Assembly: GCF_019977735.1 (NCBI RefSeq)
Contig: NZ_AP025018.1
Location: 6,328,580 to 6,392,579, forward strand
DNA length: 64,000 bases
Direction of reading: 5' to 3'
DNA from: Calothrix sp. PCC 7716
GTDB lineage: Bacteria; Cyanobacteriota; Cyanobacteriia; Cyanobacteriales; Nostocaceae
Shown here piece by piece: positions 36,235-44,745 of this stretch (the first letter of the stretch is position 1; each line of letters begins with the position of its first letter). The position numbers were made by a program, and so were the translations under genes. Under the pieces are notes generated by a model. The model searched no databases, was not told the origin of the DNA, and was given only the letters and a program-made list of their open reading frames with translations.

Positions 36235-37227
36235 TTATTTGGCTTTAGCAGGGGTTTTCTTAGGTTTTTCTACATATTTATTGAAATATGCTTTTGCTTC
36301 AGCATCAGCTTTCTGTAAAATACTTTTAATTCCTGTTTCGCTGGCAGTCAAAGCTTTAACTTCATCAAATACTTGTGTAAACTCTTCACCAATAAAGTCT
36401 GTATGCACAATGAATTCCTCAGACATCAATACTTTAATTGTTTCTTTTGCACTGGAGACAACATCGTCTTCGTCAAGTGGGTCAGGAGAATGTAGAGTAT
36501 TATTTGCTTTCATTGAATCATAAATCTTTTGAGTCCAACGTAAATTACTACTAATCTCCCCATCTGCAAATACAACCCCTATTAACTCATTTCTGACTCG
36601 ACCTGTACGTGTTGTTTGGGCGCCATAATGACGAGTTCTCAAAATATTGTTGAAAACATAAAGAAAACTTGCTTCTGTAGGGTCTTTTAAAGTGACAATA
36701 CTAGGGAAAAATACTTGCGGACGAATATGATCTTGTTGATTTATTCGGCTAGCCACTTCTCCTTGACGACTCATTGTACCATTTTCGTAAGGTGCGTTGA
36801 GCGTAAATGTTTCGTGAGATTCATCAAACGGTGTGATAGAAAACGCTGTGTCTACAACCACTTTTGATTTTTCAGAACCCGCATCACCAATTGCAAATCC
36901 ATAAATAATGCAATCAGGATTATTCATTGCAAAATTAACGTTATACTCGCATTCTTCTGCGGTCATCAAAGCATAGTTACGCAATAACTCTCTACCGACT
37001 AAACGTTCAGGAGTAGACTGTTTGCGTTTGAACATAGAAAGACGGCTAATTGTAGTTTTATCTTTAACTCCCGCTCTTACTCTGGCTTTATTAAGTTCCG
37101 CATCAGTTTGAAACAAAGGATAAGATTCTGTAATCCGAATAGTCAAAAAGTGAACATACTTTCCCATTGGTTTATAGGGAATCTCAGGATGAAATAACTT
37201 TGCGTCAATACTTTTTAGAAATGCCAT
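36235..37227 (-). CDS. csc2: type I-D Cascade backbone Csc2 (Cas7d)
   Basis: 330 aa. The repeated backbone subunit that coats the crRNA spacer. Typical start MAFLKSIDAKLFHPEIPYKP followed by FLTIRITESYPLFQTD; the GRELLRNYALMTAEECEYN and RTRHYGAQTTRTGRVRNE segments are characteristic. Tail is Lys/Ala-rich (EKPKKTPAKAK). Confidence 0.95.
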   Translation of the reverse strand: MAFLKSIDAKLFHPEIPYKPMGKYVHFLTIRITESYPLFQTDAELNKARVRAGVKDKTTISRLSMFKRKQSTPERLVGRELLRNYALMTAEECEYNVNFAMNNPDCIIYGFAIGDAGSEKSKVVVDTAFSITPFDESHETFTLNAPYENGTMSRQGEVASRINQQDHIRPQVFFPSIVTLKDPTEASFLYVFNNILRTRHYGAQTTRTGRVRNELIGVVFADGEISSNLRWTQKIYDSMKANNTLHSPDPLDEDDVVSSAKETIKVLMSEEFIVHTDFIGEEFTQVFDEVKALTASETGIKSILQKADAEAKAYFNKYVEKPKKTPAKAK

Positions 37228-37284
37228 GATTTTGCCTCCAATAAAATTTTTAGGTTTGATTCTGAAAAAAGCTGGTGTATAGAG

Positions 37285-40200
37285 TTAACTCTCAACTTCT
37301 TCATTTACTGGCTCTTTGTTTTGATTTTCCTTATCATCTTCTAAACGATATAAGAACTCACAAGTATCTCTGAGCAAATTCAACTGGCGCCCAGCAAGAC
37401 GCGCTCTATCTCCTGCAAAAGATTTTTCAAATACTTCCACAACTAAATACCTTGCAAAATCTAAAACTGCTTGCCTTTCTTCTTCACGTTTGCTCATCAT
37501 CCAGCGTCCCTCAGCGGTGGAAGAGTGAACTCTATCCATAAGTTTAAAAACTTCTGCTGCAACTGCTGCAATTAATGTTTCCCCAGAAAAGATACTCATT
37601 TCAGCTTTAAGTATTGTTTCTGCTGCAACATCAATAGGCTTTAATACGGCGTTAGATTTAGGATTATATCGCTTATTGGCTCTATAGAACTTTCGATATA
37701 ATTGAGTTAACTTGTAAGGATGGTTCAATTGAGATTCTGACATTAATTCCCATTCCTGCGATTGAAAATTATATTTAGCATAGGGGTCAAAACAAGGATA
37801 AAAGTGGTAAGCATAAAGCCTAATTTTTTCAATACGTGCAGTTTCTACTCCTTGACTTCTTACCCAGCGGTTTAAGTAAGAAAATACGTAGAGTGGACTA
37901 GTTTCAATACATGAAGCCAACTCCGTAAATCTACCCCAGTTCGCATCATAACCCGATTTACCCACTTTGGCATTAACATCTATATGAATGGCATAAGCCG
38001 CAGTCAGAATGTTTAAAGGTGCCGGATATGATTTACCGTTATCTACCCACCCGTCAAGAATGTAGTCTAAACGAAACCTATCTCTTCCCACTAATGTACG
38101 GAAAGCATGAGGGGCACTATCAAGAAATACACTCTCCTCAAATTCGGCGCCGTCATTAAATGGTGGAATTGGAGACTCAGAAACAACGGTTTTAACATCT
38201 AATATCATTGGGAAAGCGAACGCTAGCCAAGTTGGCATTACCCAAGATTCGGTGTCGCTACTGTCGCGTCCTGGCGGTAGCGCCATAAAGTAAAATGTTA
38301 AAGGTTGGTCTTCTGGGTAGGAAAGTTTAAAAGTGCGGTCATTGGATGGCTGTAAATCCTCATCAATTAAAAAAGAGTCTACGTTTTGATATTGCTCCTT
38401 GCTGAAGTTAGCTTCTAAATCCTTGTTGATAAAATGATTACGGATGCTAGTATCAAATCGGGTTTGAGCTATCCCGCTATAAGCTTTTTGTAAAAACTTA
38501 TTAGTCTCAGGTGTGAAGTAATAAGTTGGATAAAAGTATAGATAGCGATATTTACCATCCTCAAAGCGTTTACCTACAGCCTGAGTTTGATTCATTAATA
38601 TTTGCCGTAGCATCATCTCTATGCCAGCAATGCTAGAAATATTACGCTTGGCATTAGAGCCACCCAATTGCTGTTTATTTGTATAAACCTGCGGTGTAAA
38701 TAGTACCGCTGATTCCATCTGCTCTGTAACAGTATATGCCGAATGTGATATCGAACATATTAGCTGGCGCCCGCGTCCTGATTTTTTGGCAGCATTATAA
38801 TTAGTCAACTCATTCAAAAAGTTGTCAACTGATTGCACTTGCATATCAGGTAACATCACAACTCGTTTTACCCAAAGTTTTAAATCATCCCAGCCATCAG
38901 GTAGTTGATATTGAGAAAGTGTTGGAGAAATTAAACTTTTAATATGCTCAATAACCTGCTTGCAAGTTTCACGTACATCTTCAATACCTGGATGTATTTC
39001 TAAGTACCTAGCTGCTAAATAGTACCACTCATAAGGCACGCCTCCAGTGTTACCCTTGAGATTATTTTCTTTCAAACTCTCATTAATGCGCTGGATTTCT
39101 CGAATTTGAGGTAAGTATTCAGATAAATTCCAAAACTCAGCGACTTTATGAATTAAATCAATCTGTGTAAATTTTGGCAGATTTTTATCTTTTTTGCAAG
39201 CAGTTTCAATTTTATTTGTACTGTCACCCCATATTTTTCGACTAACTAAATCTCCAAATTCTGCAATTTGGTCAATACGAATATCATCATTGAACTTGAA
39301 ATCGTAATCCGCAGATAAAACGTTTTGTTGCTGAAACTTAACTAAATTGTCACTGCGACTTTTAGCAACGGATTCTTTGTTAGGGTTTAACACTCGTAAA
39401 GTAGCATCCAAAGCTACCTGCATCAAACCTATTTCATCGAAAAATAAATTATAGTATTCAGCATACTTCATTCCTTTGCCATCACGACCAAAACCTGTTT
39501 GTCGCAAACGGAGTTGACCCTGACAAAGTGACTTTATATTGCTAACTACCAAATCTGGTACATCCTCTAACGAGACAGATGGAGCATTACGTGCGGCTAA
39601 ATATATTACCCCTGTTGGTAAATATAACAAAGGCTCATAATACATTTTATCATCAGTATTTAAATTAGTATGTGCCTGAATTAAAGCATTATTAACAACG
39701 TTAGTAAGTACACCTCGGTTTTCAGAAATGTGATGATAAGAAAAGCTCAACTGTCCATCGCTAAGACTATGAATAATTTCCTTAAGTCTAGAGTTTTCAG
39801 CATCTTGGGGATGTTTCACTATCGAAGCGAGAGAATCAGCCAAACAAGTTAAATCTGAGAGGTTGCGAAGCACGCGGTCTTTGAGAGTTGGATTTAAACC
39901 AAACTCAGAAAAATTCCAATTAGTATCCCAACGTCGTTGAGCATTATAAGCCATGCACAGCAAATCGTCTAAATACTCTCCGTAAGCTTCTGGCGCCTCT
40001 GGACTAATAAAATAGTCTAAACCTAACTGGCGAACTTTTTCATCAATAATTTGACGGTGTGCTTCTAAAGATAGCTTGCGACAATTACCCGGAATATCAG
40101 GAAACTTTTCAAAATCATGCAAAATAAACCCAGCAATAACTAACCTACGTTCTCGTTCTCGAACTAATCGCTTAACTGTGGTATCTAAATTTTGCAGGCG

Positions 40201-40569
40201 CCTTTCAATTAAGTTAGCAGGAAACAACCCATTCAGTAAATGAGTATTTAAAGACTGGTCAGCAGCATTATCGCGTCTAACCTTATCTTTTCCTTCGGCT
40301 TCATTCTTCTGGTCTAGCTCATCAAAAAATTTACCACCTTTCGCCGTTACACCGATAGTTATCAACAATAAACACGGTAATACATATTCAGCAAAATCAA
40401 CCATTACTTGGTCATCTGGGTTTTGCACTTTGATAGCTTCACGTAAAAGCTTCAGAGTTAAAAGCTCATTTTTGCTTTCAACTTTTCTATCTGAAGTAGG
40501 ATTATCAAAACCTAAATCACCCGATAAAAAATCATCGTCTTCAATAACTATTCCGTTTATACTTTCCAT
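37285..40569 (-). CDS. cas10d: Cas10d (Csc3), large subunit with HD nuclease
   Basis: 1094 aa. Large subunit and nuclease of the type I-D effector. The HD nuclease motif is in VIAGFILHDFEKFPDI near residue 165. No GGDD cyclase motif was seen, as expected for Cas10d, so cyclic oligoadenylate signalling is not indicated. Length is normal. It overlaps the upstream nucleotidyltransferase gene by 13 bp, so the two are translationally coupled. Confidence 0.95.
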   Translation of the reverse strand: MESINGIVIEDDDFLSGDLGFDNPTSDRKVESKNELLTLKLLREAIKVQNPDDQVMVDFAEYVLPCLLLITIGVTAKGGKFFDELDQKNEAEGKDKVRRDNAADQSLNTHLLNGLFPANLIERRLQNLDTTVKRLVRERERRLVIAGFILHDFEKFPDIPGNCRKLSLEAHRQIIDEKVRQLGLDYFISPEAPEAYGEYLDDLLCMAYNAQRRWDTNWNFSEFGLNPTLKDRVLRNLSDLTCLADSLASIVKHPQDAENSRLKEIIHSLSDGQLSFSYHHISENRGVLTNVVNNALIQAHTNLNTDDKMYYEPLLYLPTGVIYLAARNAPSVSLEDVPDLVVSNIKSLCQGQLRLRQTGFGRDGKGMKYAEYYNLFFDEIGLMQVALDATLRVLNPNKESVAKSRSDNLVKFQQQNVLSADYDFKFNDDIRIDQIAEFGDLVSRKIWGDSTNKIETACKKDKNLPKFTQIDLIHKVAEFWNLSEYLPQIREIQRINESLKENNLKGNTGGVPYEWYYLAARYLEIHPGIEDVRETCKQVIEHIKSLISPTLSQYQLPDGWDDLKLWVKRVVMLPDMQVQSVDNFLNELTNYNAAKKSGRGRQLICSISHSAYTVTEQMESAVLFTPQVYTNKQQLGGSNAKRNISSIAGIEMMLRQILMNQTQAVGKRFEDGKYRYLYFYPTYYFTPETNKFLQKAYSGIAQTRFDTSIRNHFINKDLEANFSKEQYQNVDSFLIDEDLQPSNDRTFKLSYPEDQPLTFYFMALPPGRDSSDTESWVMPTWLAFAFPMILDVKTVVSESPIPPFNDGAEFEESVFLDSAPHAFRTLVGRDRFRLDYILDGWVDNGKSYPAPLNILTAAYAIHIDVNAKVGKSGYDANWGRFTELASCIETSPLYVFSYLNRWVRSQGVETARIEKIRLYAYHFYPCFDPYAKYNFQSQEWELMSESQLNHPYKLTQLYRKFYRANKRYNPKSNAVLKPIDVAAETILKAEMSIFSGETLIAAVAAEVFKLMDRVHSSTAEGRWMMSKREEERQAVLDFARYLVVEVFEKSFAGDRARLAGRQLNLLRDTCEFLYRLEDDKENQNKEPVNEEVES

Positions 40570-41003
40570 TTCTTTAAATCCATTTCAATTAATCTGTGCT
40601 GGTCTTCGCGATATTTTTTTAACTCTGATTCTGGTCTTAAAGATGTAAGTCTAAAATATTCAAAGCCGTGCAAGTCTTTCTCAAAAATTAAAATACCGTC
40701 GCGAGCAATAAAATGAGCAATTAACCATGAACAATGATTAAGTTCTACAACATCAATCATGTCAGCGTTTATGCCAAAAATATCATCCAAAAGCATAGGT
40801 AATGCAAATAATTTCATAACATCATTTTCAATCAAAGCATTACGTTGTTCCTTTTCGTAAAGGACAGCAAAATCCCAATCACTATTTTTATGCGTGTTAC
40901 CAGTAGCTCTAGAACCAAATAAAACTAGCATTTTTAGGTAAGGAATTTTACCAGGAAGCTGCTGTGCTAATTCTCTAAGTTTCTCAATTGTAATTGTTTC
41001 CAT
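40557..41003 (-). CDS. MNT-type nucleotidyltransferase
   Basis: 148 aa. Minimal nucleotidyltransferase with the GSx10DxD motif: LFGSRATGNTHKNSDWDFAV. Proteins of this type (MntA) usually pair with a HEPN ribonuclease (HepT) and inactivate it by AMP-ylation. No HEPN gene is seen next to it; the 83-aa neighbour lacks a clear RX4-6H motif. It overlaps cas10d by 13 bp, which binds it firmly into the cas operon. Confidence 0.85.
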   Translation of the reverse strand: METITIEKLRELAQQLPGKIPYLKMLVLFGSRATGNTHKNSDWDFAVLYEKEQRNALIENDVMKLFALPMLLDDIFGINADMIDVVELNHCSWLIAHFIARDGILIFEKDLHGFEYFRLTSLRPESELKKYREDQHRLIEMDLKKWKV

Positions 41004-41075
41004 TAGTTTAACTTTTTTCGTAGTAATGGTACGCTATATTAATCCTAGCGCACCATAAACATTTTAGATTAGCGG

Positions 41076-41327
41076 TTATTTAGCTCCTTGTACAAAAGCT
41101 AAAAATTCCCGAATTGCTATCCTTGCTTCTACAGACTTTATTTCACCCCCATCAAGTGCGGCTTGAAATTTTGGACATACAGTATCCTCTAATATTTCAA
41201 ATCCCTCTCTGATTTTTTTACCACGCACCTTTTTCTTGATAGCAAGTAATGGTTTACGGTATAGAGGAAGTGAAAGTTGAACGAAATTGACGTTTTTTGA
41301 TGCTATTTTTTCTGGGATTGATTTCAT
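41076..41327 (-). CDS. hypothetical protein, 83 aa, in the cas operon
   Basis: Starts MKSIPEKIASKNVNFVQLSL; basic centre AIKKKVRGKKIREGFEILED, tail IAIREFLAFVQGAK. Small and helical. Same strand as the MNT and cas10d genes with a 72-bp gap. No family recognised. Confidence 0.55.
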   Translation of the reverse strand: MKSIPEKIASKNVNFVQLSLPLYRKPLLAIKKKVRGKKIREGFEILEDTVCPKFQAALDGGEIKSVEARIAIREFLAFVQGAK

Positions 41328-41581
41328 GAGTTATTCCTCAAAGAAAATATGATTAGATTCTTTAAAAGAAAAGCTCATAGTATAAGTATTTAAATAAAGT
41401 ATTTCTCCGGATGTTAAGATGTATTTCGCCTGGTCAACCCAACATTTGTAAAAAACAGTTTGGGCAAGGACTTGGCTTGCTTATCTCATGTATCCACTGG
41501 TGATTGTTACTTTGAGGAAACTTATAACTATGAAACTTCTCTTTCATTAGAGTCGGATTGAAGCAGTATAGTAGATGTATA
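41328..41581. other. spacer in the cas operon
   Basis: About 250 bp without a convincing gene. A minus-strand frame at 41434-41616 has no ribosome site and overlaps the next gene; it was rejected. Confidence 0.35.
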
Positions 41582-41884
41582 CTAAATTTTGAAATACCAG
41601 CCTTTCTTACGGTCACTTGCTATTAAAGCGGAACCCTCACGAATTTCTTGTAAAACTTGATACACCGTACTAGGGTTTAAACCTTTTTCTCGATAGCTAC
41701 TATTAGTTTCAATTAAGTATTGAGCTATGTCGCAAGGTTTATGATGCTTGCCATCAGCTAGAACTTCTAAAATGTCAATGGCAAGCCGGAAAGGAGCATC
41801 AAGGTAAATCCTACACTCAATATCCAAAGCAGTTACTAGGAAAGAAGCCGCTTTAACTATCTTCGCATAGGTTTTTTTGTTCAT
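41582..41884 (-). CDS. small wHTH-like protein, first gene after the mini-array
   Basis: 100 aa from ATG 41884, preceded by the ribosome site AAGGGG; a TTG further up (41956) is in frame but lies upstream of the promoter. The body AIDILEVLADGKHHKPCDIA ... STVYQVLQEIREGSALIAS followed by a WYF wing looks like a winged helix-turn-helix. It is the first gene of the cas effector block read leftward (then the 83-aa protein, MNT, cas10d, csc2, csc1). Its promoter is the predicted target of the mini-array guide at 42071. A transcription-control or toxin role is possible; neither is shown. Confidence 0.7.
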   Translation of the reverse strand: MNKKTYAKIVKAASFLVTALDIECRIYLDAPFRLAIDILEVLADGKHHKPCDIAQYLIETNSSYREKGLNPSTVYQVLQEIREGSALIASDRKKGWYFKI

Positions 41885-41902
41885 TGCGACACCCCTTTTA
41901 CT

Positions 41903-41957
41903 AAGTATGACTATAATAATATCACCATACTTGTAAATACATTCATGGTTATTCAAC
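41903..41957 (-). promoter_or_regulatory. promoter with predicted crRNA-guided operator
   Basis: On the minus strand: -35 TTTACA (41937-41932), 16-bp spacer, -10 TATAGT (41915-41910), expected start near 41903, ATG at 41884. Immediately upstream of the -35, GAATAACCATGAATG (41954-41940) is identical to the first 15 nt of the mini-array spacer at 42071-42085. Its 5' flank is GTT (41957-41955), matching the GTN PAM reported for type I-D. A Cascade footprint of about 36 bp would cover the -35 box and spacer. Confidence 0.7.
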
Positions 41958-42033
41958 CCCTGTTAGGTATAATCACTATTGTTACTTTCACGATATAATC
42001 TGTAATAGGAGTTAAAAGTGCCAGCTTCCACAC

Positions 42034-42148
42034 TGCTGGAAGTTCCAAAATCCCTTTTAGGGATTGAAACGAATAACCATGAATGCATTGGCGCTTGCTT
42101 CTTTGCTCCTGATAACAGTTTCCCCAAATCCCTTTTAGGGATTGAAAC
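42034..42148 (+). CRISPR. degenerate two-repeat mini-array (CreR-like guide RNA)
   Basis: Two repeat-like copies end at 42070 and 42148. Both keep AAATCCCTTTTAGGGATTGAAAC (in parts: hairpin CCCTTTTAGGG plus handle ATTGAAAC), matching array 2, while their first 14 bases are unrelated to the consensus. One 41-nt spacer (42071-42111) lies between. Orientation is opposite to both arrays and to the cas genes. A TATAAT at 41994-41999 could be its -10; no good -35 is seen. Spacer nt 1-15 match the promoter at 41940-41954 beside a GTT PAM; nt 17-19 also match. It abuts the cas3 stop (42150). Established precedent: CreR/CreA-type RNAs of other type I systems use truncated repeats and seed-only matches to repress cas or toxin promoters. 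Confidence 0.75.
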
Positions 42149-42149
42149 T

Positions 42150-44333
42150 CTAAACAATCCATATCTCGTCTCCTTTGCTCTTAAAAGTGTAAGCTAAAGT
42201 ATCTAGTAGTAATGCAGATTGCCCAAACGCGATACAATACGGCGCCGTTGTATCATGCAAACTATATTGGTCACATATTGGATAAAGCTGAAAGTGCATA
42301 GGTAAGCGCAACCGCATCCGCACTTCTGCGACAGGACGGTGCAGAACGTAGCAAACCAGTCCCTGTATTTTCAAGCGCTTGTTAATTTCTCTTATATAAC
42401 TGTTATCGGGTTGCCAAACTGTAATCCCCGTTAGTACATGCACTTTCCATAAATCAGCTATTGGTTGCAATTCACCTGGGTAAATAAATTTCCAATTGAG
42501 TCGTTCCTCACGGTATGCGCGCAGTTTCATAAATCCTAAACAATATTCAAATCTACCTTTAGGAATTGGTTGTCCATCACGGCAAGCGTCTTTCAAAGTT
42601 CTCATAAATGCAGCTTCCGTCCACATTTCAATATCTAAATTGCCTAATATCCCAGGTAAATCATAGGTTTTGAAGCGTTCAGCTTCGTTTTCTTCTGTTA
42701 AATCATATAATCCACACTGTAAGGAACTTGACCCTCGGAAACTGTAAGCGTCTTCTGCAATTGGATTTCCTGATTTTCCTGAAAGACTTTTCCATTCTGT
42801 TGCCCATCCAGAAATACGTCCCCTTACCGAGCCGAGACTGGTGTTAAAGACTTGCTCACAAGCTTTTTTAAACTTTTCAGAACTTTGAGCATACTGCGTT
42901 TGCACAGTTTTATGATTTAAATTGTAAGCCAGCCAAACTGACTGCACGGCGCCCCAACGCTTGTAATAGCCTCGAAAATCATTTATTCGTCGATATTGTT
43001 CCTTAATCTTAATATGGAAGAACGGACGTTCATATATATTGTTTTTTTCTAATACTGGAGATTCTCCCAAAAACAAGCGTTCGACTAAAAAGTTGGGCAC
43101 AAGTGCATATGCTGTAAAGCTTCCAAAGTTAATATACTCTCCATCACGCTCGTAACCGTCATGTCTTCCCAATCTTCCCAACCGCTGAATAAAGTTACCT
43201 GCGTCAGATGATTCAAATATAAGCAAGTTGATTTTGAAGTCTACCCCTACATCTATCGTGCTTGTACCAAACACAAGATCACAGGATAGTGATTTCTCTT
43301 TTGCTGTCTTCCCAGATAAACCTGTATTTTCTCCAACTGTTAAACCATGCGGTTGTAAGATTTCTTTAAAAAACTGCACAAGTCGCTTAACTGCGGCAAT
43401 TGAATTGAGAATAATGGCGCCTTTACTACCTGGATTGTTAAGAAAATACTCTAAAATTAGATTGCTGTTTTCTCGTAACCAAATTTCTGAAGCTTTAAAC
43501 GATGGTTCTAAAGGAATAAAATTTAGATTGATAGAACGTGAAACTTGGCGCCAGTTTTTATTTCGGAGTTCCTGTTCTTGCTCTAAATTACTTGGAAACT
43601 GGTACTTATTCTGCTCAAGCGGATTTACTTCTGCACAACAAAATCCAGCTTGTTGCAATTTATTAATAAACTCTGTATCAGGTGTTGCAGAAAGGAACAA
43701 AAACTTTTTACGTCGGTTAGTGCAGTTAATTAACAGCATTGTATTAATTACACCAGCAATTTGCGGCGCCGCGTATACATGAAACTCATCAAAAATAAAT
43801 AAATCAAAGTCTTTGTCAATCCTACCCCACAGCTTATCTGGGCTATCACCAGGGATTAAATATACACCACGATGTAAGTAGTGAAATATATCAGGGTTAG
43901 TGAATAACACTTCTCTTTGGCTAGTCAGGGTTGCAAGCGCTGCTGATTTCCTCAAATTCTCATTTTCTGCATAAATTTCTAGCTCTGCGCTACTTAATCT
44001 TGCTACACGCGGATTATTTAGAGGTTGAAATACTTCAATATATCTGTTCATCTGCATCTCTTGGTCGCGCGCAAGTTCATTTGTTGGGTAAAGACCAATA
44101 GCAGAAATTTCTCCTTGAAGCACTTCTAAATATGCAGCCAAACTCTTACCATCACCCGTCATCGCAGTGTTAAAAATGACATCTATATCTGGATTACGCA
44201 GTGCTTTAAGAGTTTCTACTTGATGCCACGAAAGTGACCAATCTCTGGGCAATGTAATATCCTTGGGTACTTCATCAGATGGACAAGAATATACAGATTT
44301 TAGAGTTATGTTGCAATTATCATCAGTAATCAT
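42150..44333 (-). CDS. cas3: type I-D Cas3 helicase (Cas3')
   Basis: 727 aa. SF2 helicase that unwinds target DNA recruited by the I-D effector; the HD nuclease is on Cas10d, as usual for I-D. Motifs: Walker A TAMTGDGKSLAAY, Walker B LFIFDEFHVYAAPQ, motif III FLSATPDTEF, motif VI QRLGRLGRHDG. Starts MITDDNCNITLKSVYSCPSD. 42 bp downstream of the DUF433 gene on the same strand. Confidence 0.93.
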   Translation of the reverse strand: MITDDNCNITLKSVYSCPSDEVPKDITLPRDWSLSWHQVETLKALRNPDIDVIFNTAMTGDGKSLAAYLEVLQGEISAIGLYPTNELARDQEMQMNRYIEVFQPLNNPRVARLSSAELEIYAENENLRKSAALATLTSQREVLFTNPDIFHYLHRGVYLIPGDSPDKLWGRIDKDFDLFIFDEFHVYAAPQIAGVINTMLLINCTNRRKKFLFLSATPDTEFINKLQQAGFCCAEVNPLEQNKYQFPSNLEQEQELRNKNWRQVSRSINLNFIPLEPSFKASEIWLRENSNLILEYFLNNPGSKGAIILNSIAAVKRLVQFFKEILQPHGLTVGENTGLSGKTAKEKSLSCDLVFGTSTIDVGVDFKINLLIFESSDAGNFIQRLGRLGRHDGYERDGEYINFGSFTAYALVPNFLVERLFLGESPVLEKNNIYERPFFHIKIKEQYRRINDFRGYYKRWGAVQSVWLAYNLNHKTVQTQYAQSSEKFKKACEQVFNTSLGSVRGRISGWATEWKSLSGKSGNPIAEDAYSFRGSSSLQCGLYDLTEENEAERFKTYDLPGILGNLDIEMWTEAAFMRTLKDACRDGQPIPKGRFEYCLGFMKLRAYREERLNWKFIYPGELQPIADLWKVHVLTGITVWQPDNSYIREINKRLKIQGLVCYVLHRPVAEVRMRLRLPMHFQLYPICDQYSLHDTTAPYCIAFGQSALLLDTLAYTFKSKGDEIWIV

Positions 44334-44375
44334 ACATCTGGCTCAAAGAGTTTATATTCTTAAATGTTGCCTTCT

Positions 44376-44624
44376 CTAATCAGGAAATTCAACAAAAGCA
44401 TTGCGTATCATTTCGGCGCCATAAGCAATACAAGCAAGAATGTCTTCGCGTTCGATACTAGGATATTCTTCTAAAATTGCTTCTATGGTTTCACCTCCTG
44501 CTAAATTATCTAAAATCATCAATACCCAGATGCGATGACCGCGAATGCAGGGTTTACCAAAACAGATATTTGGGTCGATAGATATTCTTGATAGTAAATC
44601 ATCTTTGGACATGGCTGTTTCCAT
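44376..44624 (-). CDS. DUF433 protein, 82 aa
   Basis: Contains the family signature ISIDPNICFGKPCIRGHRIW and ETIEAILEEYPSIEREDILA. DUF433 proteins are small HTH-type proteins, many of them antitoxins paired with DUF5615 toxins; no such toxin is adjacent here. It precedes cas3 by 42 bp on the same strand and is divergent from the WYL regulator, so it may share control of the cas operon. Confidence 0.85.
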   Translation of the reverse strand: METAMSKDDLLSRISIDPNICFGKPCIRGHRIWVLMILDNLAGGETIEAILEEYPSIEREDILACIAYGAEMIRNAFVEFPD

Positions 44625-44745
44625 ATATGTCTCTTTTAGTTAAAACTGTGCCTGTTGAGCATCTACTCAATCAATGTAAATATTTTGTATCTAATTAGCT
44701 GCTCTCAAACTCTATTATAGATACAATAACTGTATAGACCCAGTT
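44625..44745. promoter_or_regulatory. divergent promoter region, DUF433-cas3 versus WYL regulator
   Basis: 121 bp between divergent starts. TCTATTATAGATACAATAAC contains TATAGATACAAT-like boxes, and an imperfect dyad sits near 44711-44730. Autoregulation by the WYL protein is plausible; no operator was fixed. Confidence 0.45.

Noticed and set aside
41434-41616. Minus-strand 60-aa frame in the cas operon
   Set aside because: No ribosome site, overlaps the 3' end of the 100-aa gene, and the composition looks random.
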